Shown here: positions 16,492 through 24,955 of the stretch, piece by piece
How positions within the stretch are numbered: position 1 is the first letter of the stretch
Layout of the letters: each line of letters opens with the position of its first letter
From: Ruegeria sp. EL01
GTDB lineage: Bacteria > Pseudomonadota > Alphaproteobacteria > Rhodobacterales > Rhodobacteraceae
DNA: 64,000 bases
Reading direction: 5' to 3'
Assembly: GCF_900313035.1 (NCBI RefSeq)
Contig: NZ_OMPS01000045.1
Coordinates: forward strand, 1 to 64,000
The notes under the pieces: model-generated
What the model was told of the DNA's origin: nothing
The model's input: only the letters and a program-made list of their open reading frames with translations
Database searches by the model: none
Position numbers and translations under genes: made by a program

Positions 16492-17750
16492 GTGTCGTGA
16501 CTGCAATCTTGAAAATGGTGTTTTCGGTCTTTGTCCTTTTGGCCGTCGGAACGTCCGTGGCGCGTGCCCAGATACAATCCGAGGTCGTCTCTTTGGCGGA
16601 TGGTGCGGTGGGCAGAGTCGTGGTCGAATACGACGAGGGGTGGGGCACCGGATCGGGTTTTGTTCTTGCACCGAATCCACGCGGAGACGGGTATTACTTT
16701 CTGACCAATCACCATGTGATTGACGGCGGTGTCAGTGCGTTTGTCGGGTTCAAGTCCAATGACCAGATCTTCAAATATGACGCCAAGGTCGCCTATGCAT
16801 CTTACGAAAAAGACATGGCGATACTCGAGATCGTGCCGCAGGAATCCTTTGGGCACACCCCACGTGTTTTGTCTGTCCGAGTTGGCACCATCAACAAGGG
16901 CGAACAGGTCGCGGCCGTTGGATTTCCCGGCACGTCGGACATATCCAATGACAGTGGCAATGAGCTGGCATTTTTTGAAACAACCCTGACGCAAGGCGCG
17001 GTCAGCAAAGTGTCACCCGGAAAGACACAAAGAAACCGTGGCACACAAGAGATCGTGCAACATACAGCCTCGATCAACCCCGGCAACTCGGGCGGACCGA
17101 TGATTGACTTCTGCGGTACGGTTCTTGGGATAAACACGGCTGGTGTCGTGTTGAATTCGGATGGTGAGACGCCGGCGAACGGAACATTTTTTGCACCCTC
17201 GTCAAACTCGATTGCCGGGTTTCTGCGCGACAGCAACGTGCCGTTTACGTCACACAAGGCTGGCTGTGATTCCGACAATCCCAGCGTCGTCAGCGGTGAT
17301 GGCCCGGACAACAATCTTCTTATCATTCTGGCAGTTTTGTGCGGCGGTGGGGCCGCTGTGATCGGCGGCATTTACTACGCGTCTACACGGGGCAAGGAAG
17401 GTGCTGCTATTGGCTCGGACCGCAAAGTAGCGGTCGCCAAACCAAGTGGACAATCCATTCTGGCGGTGTCCATGGCGGGGCAATCTGCGCAGTTCAGCTC
17501 GACGCAGCTGCAATCCGGTGTCACCATCGGACGCGCCAGTGAAAACACTTTGACTGTCACCGACCGGAACCTCAGCCGTCGTCACGCCAGCCTTTCGCTG
17601 CAGGGGCGGAAGATGATGTTGACGGATTTAGGCTCTTCAAACGGGACCAAAATCGATGGCCGTCGTGTGAAACCGAATGAGCCGGTGCAGATCAACACAA
17701 GGTCCAGGGTAGAATTGGGAGGGATCGCGCTTGTCCTCAAACGTCCCTGA
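16488..17750 (+). CDS. Trypsin-like protease - TM - FHA domain protein
   Basis: A 420-residue bitopic protein starting with GTG 16488. Residues 1-27 are a signal peptide (cleavage after ARA). Residues about 35-255 are an S1-type serine protease domain with an intact triad: His near 75 (FLTNHHVIDGG), Asp near 109 (EKDMAILEI), Ser near 200 (NPGNSGGPMI). Two cysteines (IDFCG, KAGCDS) may form a disulphide. A membrane helix (about 274-297) is followed by a C-terminal FHA domain (about 323-420: IGRASENTL, LSRRHASLS, DLGSSNGTKIDG). There is no PDZ domain, unlike DegP. Periplasmic proteolysis would be joined to phosphothreonine recognition in the cytoplasm. Confidence 0.87.
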   Translation: MSVVTAILKMVFSVFVLLAVGTSVARAQIQSEVVSLADGAVGRVVVEYDEGWGTGSGFVLAPNPRGDGYYFLTNHHVIDGGVSAFVGFKSNDQIFKYDAKVAYASYEKDMAILEIVPQESFGHTPRVLSVRVGTINKGEQVAAVGFPGTSDISNDSGNELAFFETTLTQGAVSKVSPGKTQRNRGTQEIVQHTASINPGNSGGPMIDFCGTVLGINTAGVVLNSDGETPANGTFFAPSSNSIAGFLRDSNVPFTSHKAGCDSDNPSVVSGDGPDNNLLIILAVLCGGGAAVIGGIYYASTRGKEGAAIGSDRKVAVAKPSGQSILAVSMAGQSAQFSSTQLQSGVTIGRASENTLTVTDRNLSRRHASLSLQGRKMMLTDLGSSNGTKIDGRRVKPNEPVQINTRSRVELGGIALVLKRP

Positions 17751-18462
17751 TACCGTTCTGTCGATCCGGAACATCGGTATTGAACGTGCTCCTGGGTTCT
17801 TCGTCGTAATCGAAGAACTGGATCTGCGCGCCGGAGAGACGATTGTTCTGGATGCGGTTAGCGGGGCCGGTAAAAGCACCGCGCTTGGTTTGATCGCCGG
17901 GGCCCTGCCGATGGCGGAATTGCCTGACACCCGCCATTTGATTGATGGTGTTCCCGTCACGCCGGAAACACCGCGTTCTGAATTTGCGGGGCCGGATAAG
18001 CTGGGCTTTGTTCTGCAGACCAACACATTGGTTTCATATCTCACTTTATTGGAAAACATCGAATTGCCGGTCCGTGTCGCCGGTCAACAACCGGATCTGG
18101 AATGGCAGGAGCACCTGATCCGTGCCATGGGACTGCGTGATCTGACAGCGCGCAAACCGAGTCAATTGTCGGTTGGTCAGCGCCAGCGTGCATCGGTCGC
18201 GCGGGCGCTGCTTGGACAACCGGCATTGTTGTTGCTTGACGAGCCGGTTTCGGCGCTTGATCCGGCCAACGTCGCCGAAGTCGAAGGGTTGATCGTGCAT
18301 CTGGCGGCAGAAGCGGGATCTGCGGTGGTTCTGGCCAGTCATCAGGCCCAAACAGGTGAGTTTGCAAAAACACCTCGGGCAGATCATCGGATTCTGGATC
18401 ATCAGGGTCTGTCCTATTCCATCTTCTCAACAGCAGGCCGCTCTGCGGCAAAGGTGGCGTGA
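17731..18462 (+). CDS. ABC transporter ATP-binding protein, TagT/LolD-like
   Basis: A 243-residue ABC ATPase. The start is TTG 17731, inside the end of the protease gene, with GGGAGGG eight bases upstream. Motifs: Walker A VSGAGKST (about residue 47), Q-loop LQTNTL, signature LSVGQRQR, Walker B LLLLDEP and H-loop ASHQ, all intact. The size and the FtsX-like permease that follows place it in the LolD/MacB/FtsE class. In type VI regulation the equivalent pair is TagT-TagS, which acts with TagR and TagQ upstream of the kinase PpkA. That it is a signalling rather than a lipoprotein-export complex is inferred from context. Confidence 0.8.
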   Translation: MSSNVPDTVLSIRNIGIERAPGFFVVIEELDLRAGETIVLDAVSGAGKSTALGLIAGALPMAELPDTRHLIDGVPVTPETPRSEFAGPDKLGFVLQTNTLVSYLTLLENIELPVRVAGQQPDLEWQEHLIRAMGLRDLTARKPSQLSVGQRQRASVARALLGQPALLLLDEPVSALDPANVAEVEGLIVHLAAEAGSAVVLASHQAQTGEFAKTPRADHRILDHQGLSYSIFSTAGRSAAKVA

Positions 18463-19652
18463 TGATGAAGATACCCGTCAATCTGGCCCTGCGGGAATTG
18501 CGGCATGACTGGCAATCTGCCTTGTGCTTCGTCGCCGCGCTGGCCGGGGTTCTGGGGCCGCTTTTGATCATCCTTGCGCTCAAGAACGGGGTCATCGGAA
18601 CCATGGTGGGTCGGCTGATTGACGACCCCTCAAACCGTGAGATTTTAGCCATCGGCGCGGGTCAGCACGATGCGGCCTTCTTTGCGGGGTTGAATGCCCG
18701 GCAGGATGTAGGATTTGTTGTGCCGGCAACAAGGTCGATCAACACTTCTGCCAATGCTGTTCGACATGAAGCACAGCGCAAGCTGGAGCGGGCAGTGCCG
18801 TTAATCCCATCAGCTGCTGGCGATCCGCTGGTCGAAGGTGAGGCTGTGATGCCGGGTCGTATCTGGATTTCTGACGCGTTGGCACAGGATCTGTCCGCCG
18901 GGGCAGGCGATACAGTGGACATGATCATTGGGCGCGAAGTGGACGGCCAGCGCGAGAACGCGCGGCGCGACCTGCATGTCATCGGGGTTCTTCCTCCGGA
19001 GATCTGGCCACGCCCTGCCATTTTCCTATCGGTTCCGGACCTTTTGGCAGCTGAACGCTTTCGGGACGATCTGTCCGCGACACCAGCCAACTGGACAGAC
19101 CCGGTTGCAGAGCCAGACAGCTACGCAAGCTTCCGGCTTTATGCACGATCTCTGGATGACATTGGCGTGTTGTCCAGCCATCTTACAGAACTGAGATTGC
19201 AGTCACGGCCGCGGGCGGAAAATGCAGCGCTATTGCTGTCTTTCCGTCGAAACCTGAATATCCTTTTTACTGCGATCGCGGCGCTGGCAATGTTTGGGTT
19301 CTGGGCTGCGATGTCAGCCAATCTGCGCGGTATGGTCGAGAGGCAGCGCGTGACATTCAGCCTGTTTTCCATGCTGACTATGCCGGATCGGCAGCGCTGC
19401 ATCATACCTGTTGCTCAAAGCCTTGCCTTGGTGCTGAGTGGTGTCGTTGCAACGCTGATCATCATCCTTCCGCTTTTGCTGGCAATCAATGCCGCGTTCG
19501 AAACCGCGCCCGGAGAATCTGTCGCGCGGCTGTATCCCGGGGACATTATGGCGACGATGGCTCTTGGAGCATTGACCGCCGTCACAGCAGCGGTTTGGGC
19601 AGTGATTGCCGTGCGCAATGTTGAACCTCAGGAGGTGTTGACCCATGCTTAG
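18462..19652 (+). CDS. ABC permease, FtsX/TagS-like
   Basis: A 396-residue inner-membrane permease, from ATG 18462 overlapping the previous stop (TGATG). One membrane helix (about residues 20-45) is followed by a large periplasmic region (about 46-265), then three helices (about 270-290, 318-345, 365-385). This is the MacB/FtsX/LolC plan, but it is a single copy with four helices, so it probably works as a homodimer with the ATPase before it. The next gene (SUMF1 protein) overlaps its last eight bases, matching the tagT-tagS-tagR order of type VI regulatory operons. Confidence 0.8.
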   Translation: MMKIPVNLALRELRHDWQSALCFVAALAGVLGPLLIILALKNGVIGTMVGRLIDDPSNREILAIGAGQHDAAFFAGLNARQDVGFVVPATRSINTSANAVRHEAQRKLERAVPLIPSAAGDPLVEGEAVMPGRIWISDALAQDLSAGAGDTVDMIIGREVDGQRENARRDLHVIGVLPPEIWPRPAIFLSVPDLLAAERFRDDLSATPANWTDPVAEPDSYASFRLYARSLDDIGVLSSHLTELRLQSRPRAENAALLLSFRRNLNILFTAIAALAMFGFWAAMSANLRGMVERQRVTFSLFSMLTMPDRQRCIIPVAQSLALVLSGVVATLIIILPLLLAINAAFETAPGESVARLYPGDIMATMALGALTAVTAAVWAVIAVRNVEPQEVLTHA

Positions 19653-21279
19653 ATCGATCCGTTTTGCGCTGGTTCCACTTCTTGGCTTGCTGACGCTCTC
19701 TGCCACGGCGCAAGCACAGGATATCACCTGGCGCGAGAAATACTACAATCCGCAACCCGCCGATGGTGATCTGACACTTCCGATGCCTTGCGGTGGTGCC
19801 ATGACCTTTCGCAAGGTCGCTACGCCGAATACCGACGGAGTTATCGGGGATGTTTCGGTTGTTTTGGGACAAGAGGGGAGTGCTCAGCCGTATCTGAATG
19901 GTTTGAGGCGTGCGTTTGTTTCGGGCGCTTTCGCCGATGAACAAGGTGCCGCCAAGGGCTATTTCTATATGGCCAAATATGAACTGGCGCAGGCGCAATG
20001 GGATGTGGTCATGTCGGAGGTCTGTCCAGAAAAAGAGCCACGCCGTCGTGCCTTTGTTCCCGCTGTCAGTCAGACACGGCTGGACTATCAGCGCTTTGCC
20101 GAAATCTACACGCTTTGGCTGATGCAGAATGCCCCCGATACGTTGCCCCGGGTTGATGACACGCGCGCTTATCTGCGCCTGCCGACTGAAGAAGAGTGGG
20201 AGTATTCAACGCGGGGTGGTTTGGCGGTGGATCAGGCCTTGTTCCGCGCGCCCTTACCGCCGGTGCCCGAGGGAACGCCACAGGATGAGTTCATTGCCCA
20301 CGGGGGTACGGCCTCGGCTGGCGGTAAGCTTCAGGTCATTGGTTCGCTCCGACCCAACCTGCTTGGTCTTCACGACATGTTGGGCAATGCGGCCGAGATC
20401 GTGGGCGATCCGTTTTCGCTTGTTCGTCATGGCCGCCTTCATGGGCAAGCTGGTGGATTCATCAAACGCGGTGGCGATGCGCGCACGCCTTTATCGGACA
20501 TAACCTCATCTACCCGGTTCGAGGTACCGCCTTTTGATGTCCTGTCCAACTCTGCCTCGGCGGACCGCTTTACCGGCACGCGGCTGGTGTTGCAGGGGCT
20601 GGCCATCACATCGGCCGATCAGGATCAGGCCCTGAAGGACGGATTGGATCAACTGGCGCGCCCGGACGAAGGACTTGCGGTGGCAGCCAGCGAGCAAGAG
20701 GCGATGGACCTTTTGGATGAAATTTCCGCCGAGACGCTTTCCGACCGGACCAAAACCCAACTGGCTGTGATTAAGGATACGCTGAACCGGGGTCGGGTTG
20801 AACGCAACGCACGGCGTGATCAGTCAATCCGGCTGATCCTGACCTCGGGCGTGTTGGTCTGCGGGCAAGGCATCCGACGCTATCTGAATGCCCTGATTTC
20901 GGCGCTCACGATTCAACCTGAGCTGGACGCGCTTGAGGAGGAAGCCCGTCAAAGCGGGGATCAGGATTTTCTGGATCAGGTGCTGGCCGCCAAAGACGAT
21001 GCGGCCGTTAAGCTGGCCGAGCTTGAAGCCAAGGCAAAGGCAGACATTGTTGAATACGCCAATCTGATCGAGGGGCTGGTGGATCAATACTCTCCGGTCC
21101 TGCTGCGCAAGCAAATCGACTTTATCTACCCGACCGAGGCGGATCGCGGCCGTGAACGCGCGACCTGTTTGGCGATGGTGCAGGATCACATCGGTGCGCG
21201 CAGCGTCGCGGGGTATTCGGATTTGGATCAAATTGCAGATGATTTTCAGGCCACAGCCCTGTCGTTCGTCGAAGAGTGA
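19645..21279 (+). CDS. Periplasmic SUMF1-domain protein, TagR-like
   Basis: A 544-residue exported protein. Residues 1-24 are a signal peptide (AQAQ). Residues about 50-315 are a formylglycine-generating-enzyme-like (SUMF1) domain: GYFYMAKYELAQAQWDVVM, LRLPTEEEWEYSTRGG, GLHDMLGNAAEIVGD and FTGTRLVLQ. The C-terminal 220 residues are helical and charged. I see no cysteine pair in the usual active-site region, so it is probably not a sulfatase-activating enzyme but a binding fold, as in TagR, a periplasmic activator of PpkA. Overlap with the permease and position between ABC genes and the second kinase support the TagR comparison. Confidence 0.8.
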   Translation: MLRSIRFALVPLLGLLTLSATAQAQDITWREKYYNPQPADGDLTLPMPCGGAMTFRKVATPNTDGVIGDVSVVLGQEGSAQPYLNGLRRAFVSGAFADEQGAAKGYFYMAKYELAQAQWDVVMSEVCPEKEPRRRAFVPAVSQTRLDYQRFAEIYTLWLMQNAPDTLPRVDDTRAYLRLPTEEEWEYSTRGGLAVDQALFRAPLPPVPEGTPQDEFIAHGGTASAGGKLQVIGSLRPNLLGLHDMLGNAAEIVGDPFSLVRHGRLHGQAGGFIKRGGDARTPLSDITSSTRFEVPPFDVLSNSASADRFTGTRLVLQGLAITSADQDQALKDGLDQLARPDEGLAVAASEQEAMDLLDEISAETLSDRTKTQLAVIKDTLNRGRVERNARRDQSIRLILTSGVLVCGQGIRRYLNALISALTIQPELDALEEEARQSGDQDFLDQVLAAKDDAAVKLAELEAKAKADIVEYANLIEGLVDQYSPVLLRKQIDFIYPTEADRGRERATCLAMVQDHIGARSVAGYSDLDQIADDFQATALSFVEE

Positions 21280-21296
21280 ATTGGAAAGGTTGAGCA

Positions 21297-21557
21297 ATGC
21301 GGGATGTATTGAACAAATCGCTAGAGGTTCTGGTCTGGATTACGACCGGGCTGTCGATTGTGTTCTTCTGTTTTACGGCCATTACGATGTTGCGATTGTC
21401 GCCGTTGGGGCCAGATACCACGACAATAATAGCAGCCTTTCTGACCGTGATCTTCGGGATCACTTCGTCCTTGGTGTTTGCCGGGATCTGTTTCCAGATC
21501 ATGGATATTCGCACCTTTAGCAAACACACCGCGATCAGCCTGAAAAACCGGAGGTGA
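21297..21557 (+). CDS. Small two-helix membrane protein
   Basis: An 86-residue protein with two hydrophobic segments (about 12-32 and 43-70, FLTVIFGITSSLVFAGICFQI). No family was recognised. It lies 17 bases after the SUMF1 gene and eight bases before the start of the second kinase, in the same run, so it probably belongs to the membrane complex of that kinase. Confidence 0.65.
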   Translation: MRDVLNKSLEVLVWITTGLSIVFFCFTAITMLRLSPLGPDTTTIIAAFLTVIFGITSSLVFAGICFQIMDIRTFSKHTAISLKNRR

Positions 21558-21565
21558 CAGGAGCT

Positions 21566-22891
21566 ATGGAACACTCGGTACTGGGGCTGCGGCCCGGCAG
21601 CGTCCTGCAAGACACTTACGAAATCAAGACTCTTTTGGGTGAAGGCGGCATGGGGGCCACCTTTCTCGGCCTGAATCGGGCCAGTGGCCACGATGTGGCG
21701 ATCAAGGTCATGACGCCCAGCTTTGCCAAGAACCAAAAGGCCGTAGAACTGTTCCGGCGTGAAGCAAACCTGTTGCGGACCGTGCGCAGCGAGGCTGTGG
21801 TCCGGTTCGAAACCTCGATGTTGGACAAAGACGGGCGGCTGTTTCTGGTGATGGAGTTCGTCCCGGGCCATCCGCTGGCGCACTATCTGAAAAAAGGCGC
21901 GCGCCTGTCTTCGGATGATGTTCTGAAGCTGGGTCTGCGCCTTGCCCAAGGGCTTGAAGCGATTCACAAGCTGGGCATTGTTCATCGCGATGTTGCCCCG
22001 GACAATGTGATGATCTCGCATGAGGACATCAATCAGGCAAAGTTCATCGACTTCGGCCTGGCCTCGGACAGTGTCGGCACGGACAAATCGATCATTGGCG
22101 ACAGTTTCGCAGGCAAGTTGCGATATTGCGCACCGGAGCAATTGGGGCTGTTCGGAAACGAAGTGTCCGCCGCGACAGATGCCTATGCGTTGGGGCTGGT
22201 GCTGATGCGCACTGCAGGTCTGGAATTGCCGGGCGAGGGCAAAGGATTTGCCGCTGTTGAAGACCGCAAGGCAGATGTCAAAATTACTGACCCAAAGGTC
22301 GAACCACGGTTGAAATGGGCGCTGGAACAGTTGTTGAAGGCCAATCCAAAAGATCGACCAAGCAATTTGCCAGACCTGTTTCGCGAGGCAATGAAACGCG
22401 CCGAAAAGAAATCTCCCTCATCCGGGGCAACCCCTGCCAAAAAGGCTGAAGCGTCGGGGTCCGGCAAGATGCCTATGATCGCGGCGGGCATCGCCGTCCT
22501 GGCCATTGTTGCAGGTGGTGCGTGGTATTTTCTGTCTGGGCCAGGGGGGTCATCTGCCAAAGTGAACGAATCCGTAGGGATCGCACAAGGCGCAGTTGCC
22601 GCAGATAATCCTCTGTCGGCGGCGCAGGCGCTGCTGACCGCAGGTGGCGCGCAGAATTTGGATGCGGCGCTGGGGGCCTTGATTGCGATCAGCAATGATC
22701 AGGACCTGTCACAACAGGACAGGGCCGAAGCCAACGTTCTAATTGCCGAAATGTACGACCCCAAAACCCACAGCACGATAACGTCGCCATTTCCACGCCC
22801 GGATCCATCGGCTGCGCGGCGTTACTATGAGCGGGCCGCCGATCTGGGGTCGGATCCGGCGCGTGACGCCCTGAATCGATTGGGCGAGTAA
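21566..22891 (+). CDS. Membrane Ser/Thr protein kinase 2, PpkA-like N-terminal half
   Basis: A 441-residue kinase from ATG 21566 (AGGAG upstream). Residues about 15-285 form the kinase domain: LLGEGGMGATFLG, VAIKVM, VHRDVAPDNVM, FIDFGLASD and YCAPEQLG. In the catalytic loop the usual Lys of HRDxKPxN is Ala (HRDVAPDN); the base Asp and the Asn remain, so some activity is likely. A membrane helix (about 310-332) leads to a periplasmic tail of about 110 residues ending in a Sel1/TPR-like helix pair (AARRYYERAADLGSDPARDAL). The next gene, ten bases on, encodes a periplasmic VWA protein. In Pseudomonas PpkA, kinase, membrane helix and VWA are one polypeptide, so here the function seems to be split over two genes. 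Confidence 0.87.
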   Translation: MEHSVLGLRPGSVLQDTYEIKTLLGEGGMGATFLGLNRASGHDVAIKVMTPSFAKNQKAVELFRREANLLRTVRSEAVVRFETSMLDKDGRLFLVMEFVPGHPLAHYLKKGARLSSDDVLKLGLRLAQGLEAIHKLGIVHRDVAPDNVMISHEDINQAKFIDFGLASDSVGTDKSIIGDSFAGKLRYCAPEQLGLFGNEVSAATDAYALGLVLMRTAGLELPGEGKGFAAVEDRKADVKITDPKVEPRLKWALEQLLKANPKDRPSNLPDLFREAMKRAEKKSPSSGATPAKKAEASGSGKMPMIAAGIAVLAIVAGGAWYFLSGPGGSSAKVNESVGIAQGAVAADNPLSAAQALLTAGGAQNLDAALGALIAISNDQDLSQQDRAEANVLIAEMYDPKTHSTITSPFPRPDPSAARRYYERAADLGSDPARDALNRLGE

Positions 22892-22901
22892 GGAGACGGA
22901 T

Positions 22902-24845
22902 ATGATGTTGAGACGCATACTTCTTCTGATCGTCGGCTTGGCGGTTTTGGCTGTACCAGCATTGGCGCAATCCAAATCCCCCTTGCCGATTGAAGGCAAA
23001 ACCAGCTTGTTCCAACGCGTGCTGATCCGTGAACGGATTGAAGCGCGCGCCGAGCCTGAAAGTGAAACGCCCGGGCAAGCGCTGTCCCCGCTTCAGGTTT
23101 TTTTCGTCTATGACCGGAACGGTGAGTGGATGCAGATCGGCGCTGACGATCAGGGCGAAGATCTGTTGTGGATCCCTGAGACCGCCGCAGTAGCATGGAA
23201 CCAGAACATAGTGGCCACATTGGAAGGCAGCGACAACGTCGGGCGCGTATTGTTCTTCAACGATATTGATCCGATTTACGACATTATCGAAAGCGAAAAC
23301 CCCGCCAGCCTTGCCAAAGATGCACGGGACGAGGCGCTGGCAGCCGAGCAGGGTGGAGAACCATCCGAGACCGTGATCGCGCTTGGCCCGCGAGAAACAA
23401 TTGATCAGCGGCAAAATCTGTATGTGATGCCGATTCTGTCGACGGAAGAGGCCGTGTTTGACATTGGGCCCTTTGTGAATTTGCTGCACGTGGCAGTGGC
23501 CAGTGCCAACGCACCCAATTTGCCAGCTCCGTCTGTCTCACAGGCCCCGGGTGATTTGAAAACCGCCGTTGTGTTCGTGGTCGATACGACCATTTCGATG
23601 GAGCCCTATATCCGAGCCACGCGGGACGCGTTGCAAGAGGTTTACCGCGAGATTGACGGATCGGACGCGACCGGGGCCGTTAGTTTTGGGCTGGTTGGAT
23701 ATCGCGACAACCTGCAGGCGGCACCAGAACTCGGCTATGATGTTCAAACATTTGTTGATCTGAATAAGGGGTTGGACGTTCAGAACTTCCTTGGTGGAAT
23801 CGACGCAATGGAAGAGGCGGAGTCCAGCAGCAAAAACTTCCGGGAGGACAGCTACCGCGGCATCGAACACGCCTTGGAGGACATGGATTGGAGCGAATTT
23901 GGTGGCCGTTTCATCGTGCTGGTTACCGATGCCGGTCCGCGGGAATTCGATGACGAGTATTCTTCTACGGGATTGAGTGCGGAAAGCCTGAACCGGATCG
24001 TTCGTGAGCGCATCGGTGGTGCCATGGCCGTTATGCATCTGCGCACCCAGCGTGGCGCCAAGGATCATCCGTCGGCTGAAGCTGCGTATAAACAGCTTAC
24101 GGCCTTTCCGAATTCTGCGCCGCTGTATTTCCCGATCCAGAATGGCGATCCGGGTGTTTATACCGAGACGGCCCGAAAGCTTGGACAGATTGTTGCCCAG
24201 CAAACTTCGGCGTACCGCCGCAGTGGCGGGGATGATGTGCTGAATGAAGACGCCATCGTTGAAGAAGGCGATGGGCAGTTCGCGGGTTTGAACACGGCCA
24301 GCCGAACCATGCAGCTGGCTTATCTTGGCAGAACCGAAGGTGCCCGCGCCCCTGATCTGTTCGAAGCATATGTGGCCGATCGTGACTACGATCGTACGGG
24401 CCTGAAACCTCTGTCGATCCGCCTGTTGATTTCGAAGGCTGATCTTAGCAACCTCGAAGAGGCGCTGCGCATCATTGTGGATCAGGCGGAACGCAATGTG
24501 GTGAATCCTGATCAGTTTTTTGCCCAGGTTCTGGGTGTGGCGGCTGACATGAGCCGGAGGCCGGATCAGGTCTCGCGCCAATCCGACCCAAGCTTGGCCG
24601 AAGCTGTTGCGCTGGACGAATACTTGTCAGACTTGCCCTACAAGTCCCAGATCATGGCGATCACCGAGGATGACTGGGTGCGATTGCCGATTTCGGAACA
24701 GCAGACCATCGTCAACGGGCTTTATGACAAGATCGAGCGATATCGCCGCTACAATGAATCCACGGATCAATGGGTGGATTATCTGGGGGCGGGTCCGCAA
24801 GCTGGGAACTTGCTGTATCCAATGTTGTTGGACGACTTGCCATAG
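22902..24845 (+). CDS. Secreted VWA-domain protein, PpkA C-terminal-like
   Basis: A 647-residue exported protein. Residues 1-22 are a signal peptide (ALAQ). Residues about 33-95 look like an SH3-type domain (IEARAEPESETPGQ then VYDRNGEWMQIG). Residues about 220-420 are a VWA domain with a proper MIDAS (FVVDTTISM, DxTxS) and a LVTDAGPREF loop. The remaining 220 residues are unassigned. No second membrane segment is seen, so it should be periplasmic. Placed directly after the kinase with a periplasmic tail, it likely supplies the sensor part that PpkA carries in the same chain. It is the last gene of the rightward run, and a hairpin follows. Confidence 0.8.
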   Translation: MMLRRILLLIVGLAVLAVPALAQSKSPLPIEGKTSLFQRVLIRERIEARAEPESETPGQALSPLQVFFVYDRNGEWMQIGADDQGEDLLWIPETAAVAWNQNIVATLEGSDNVGRVLFFNDIDPIYDIIESENPASLAKDARDEALAAEQGGEPSETVIALGPRETIDQRQNLYVMPILSTEEAVFDIGPFVNLLHVAVASANAPNLPAPSVSQAPGDLKTAVVFVVDTTISMEPYIRATRDALQEVYREIDGSDATGAVSFGLVGYRDNLQAAPELGYDVQTFVDLNKGLDVQNFLGGIDAMEEAESSSKNFREDSYRGIEHALEDMDWSEFGGRFIVLVTDAGPREFDDEYSSTGLSAESLNRIVRERIGGAMAVMHLRTQRGAKDHPSAEAAYKQLTAFPNSAPLYFPIQNGDPGVYTETARKLGQIVAQQTSAYRRSGGDDVLNEDAIVEEGDGQFAGLNTASRTMQLAYLGRTEGARAPDLFEAYVADRDYDRTGLKPLSIRLLISKADLSNLEEALRIIVDQAERNVVNPDQFFAQVLGVAADMSRRPDQVSRQSDPSLAEAVALDEYLSDLPYKSQIMAITEDDWVRLPISEQQTIVNGLYDKIERYRRYNESTDQWVDYLGAGPQAGNLLYPMLLDDLP

Positions 24846-24852
24846 GTTTTTG

Positions 24853-24884
24853 GCTTCCTTTCATACCTCGCTGTGAAAGGAAGC
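24853..24884. terminator. Hairpin between convergent genes
   Basis: Perfect 11-base arms GCTTCCTTTCA (24853-24863) and TGAAAGGAAGC (24874-24884) with a ten-base loop, between the rightward cassette and the leftward exporter gene. There is no good T-tract on either strand, so termination is likely but not of classic form. Confidence 0.5.
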
Positions 24885-24955
24885 TGATGTCATCAGGCCC
24901 TGAATTGGTGCCGTGTACCGGATGGCGCGTTGAAAATGCGTCCCCTGTGGCGAAC

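Noticed and set aside
24853..24884. Classic rho-independent terminator
   Set aside because: The stem is perfect but neither strand has a T-tract after it, so it is listed only as a hairpin with modest confidence.
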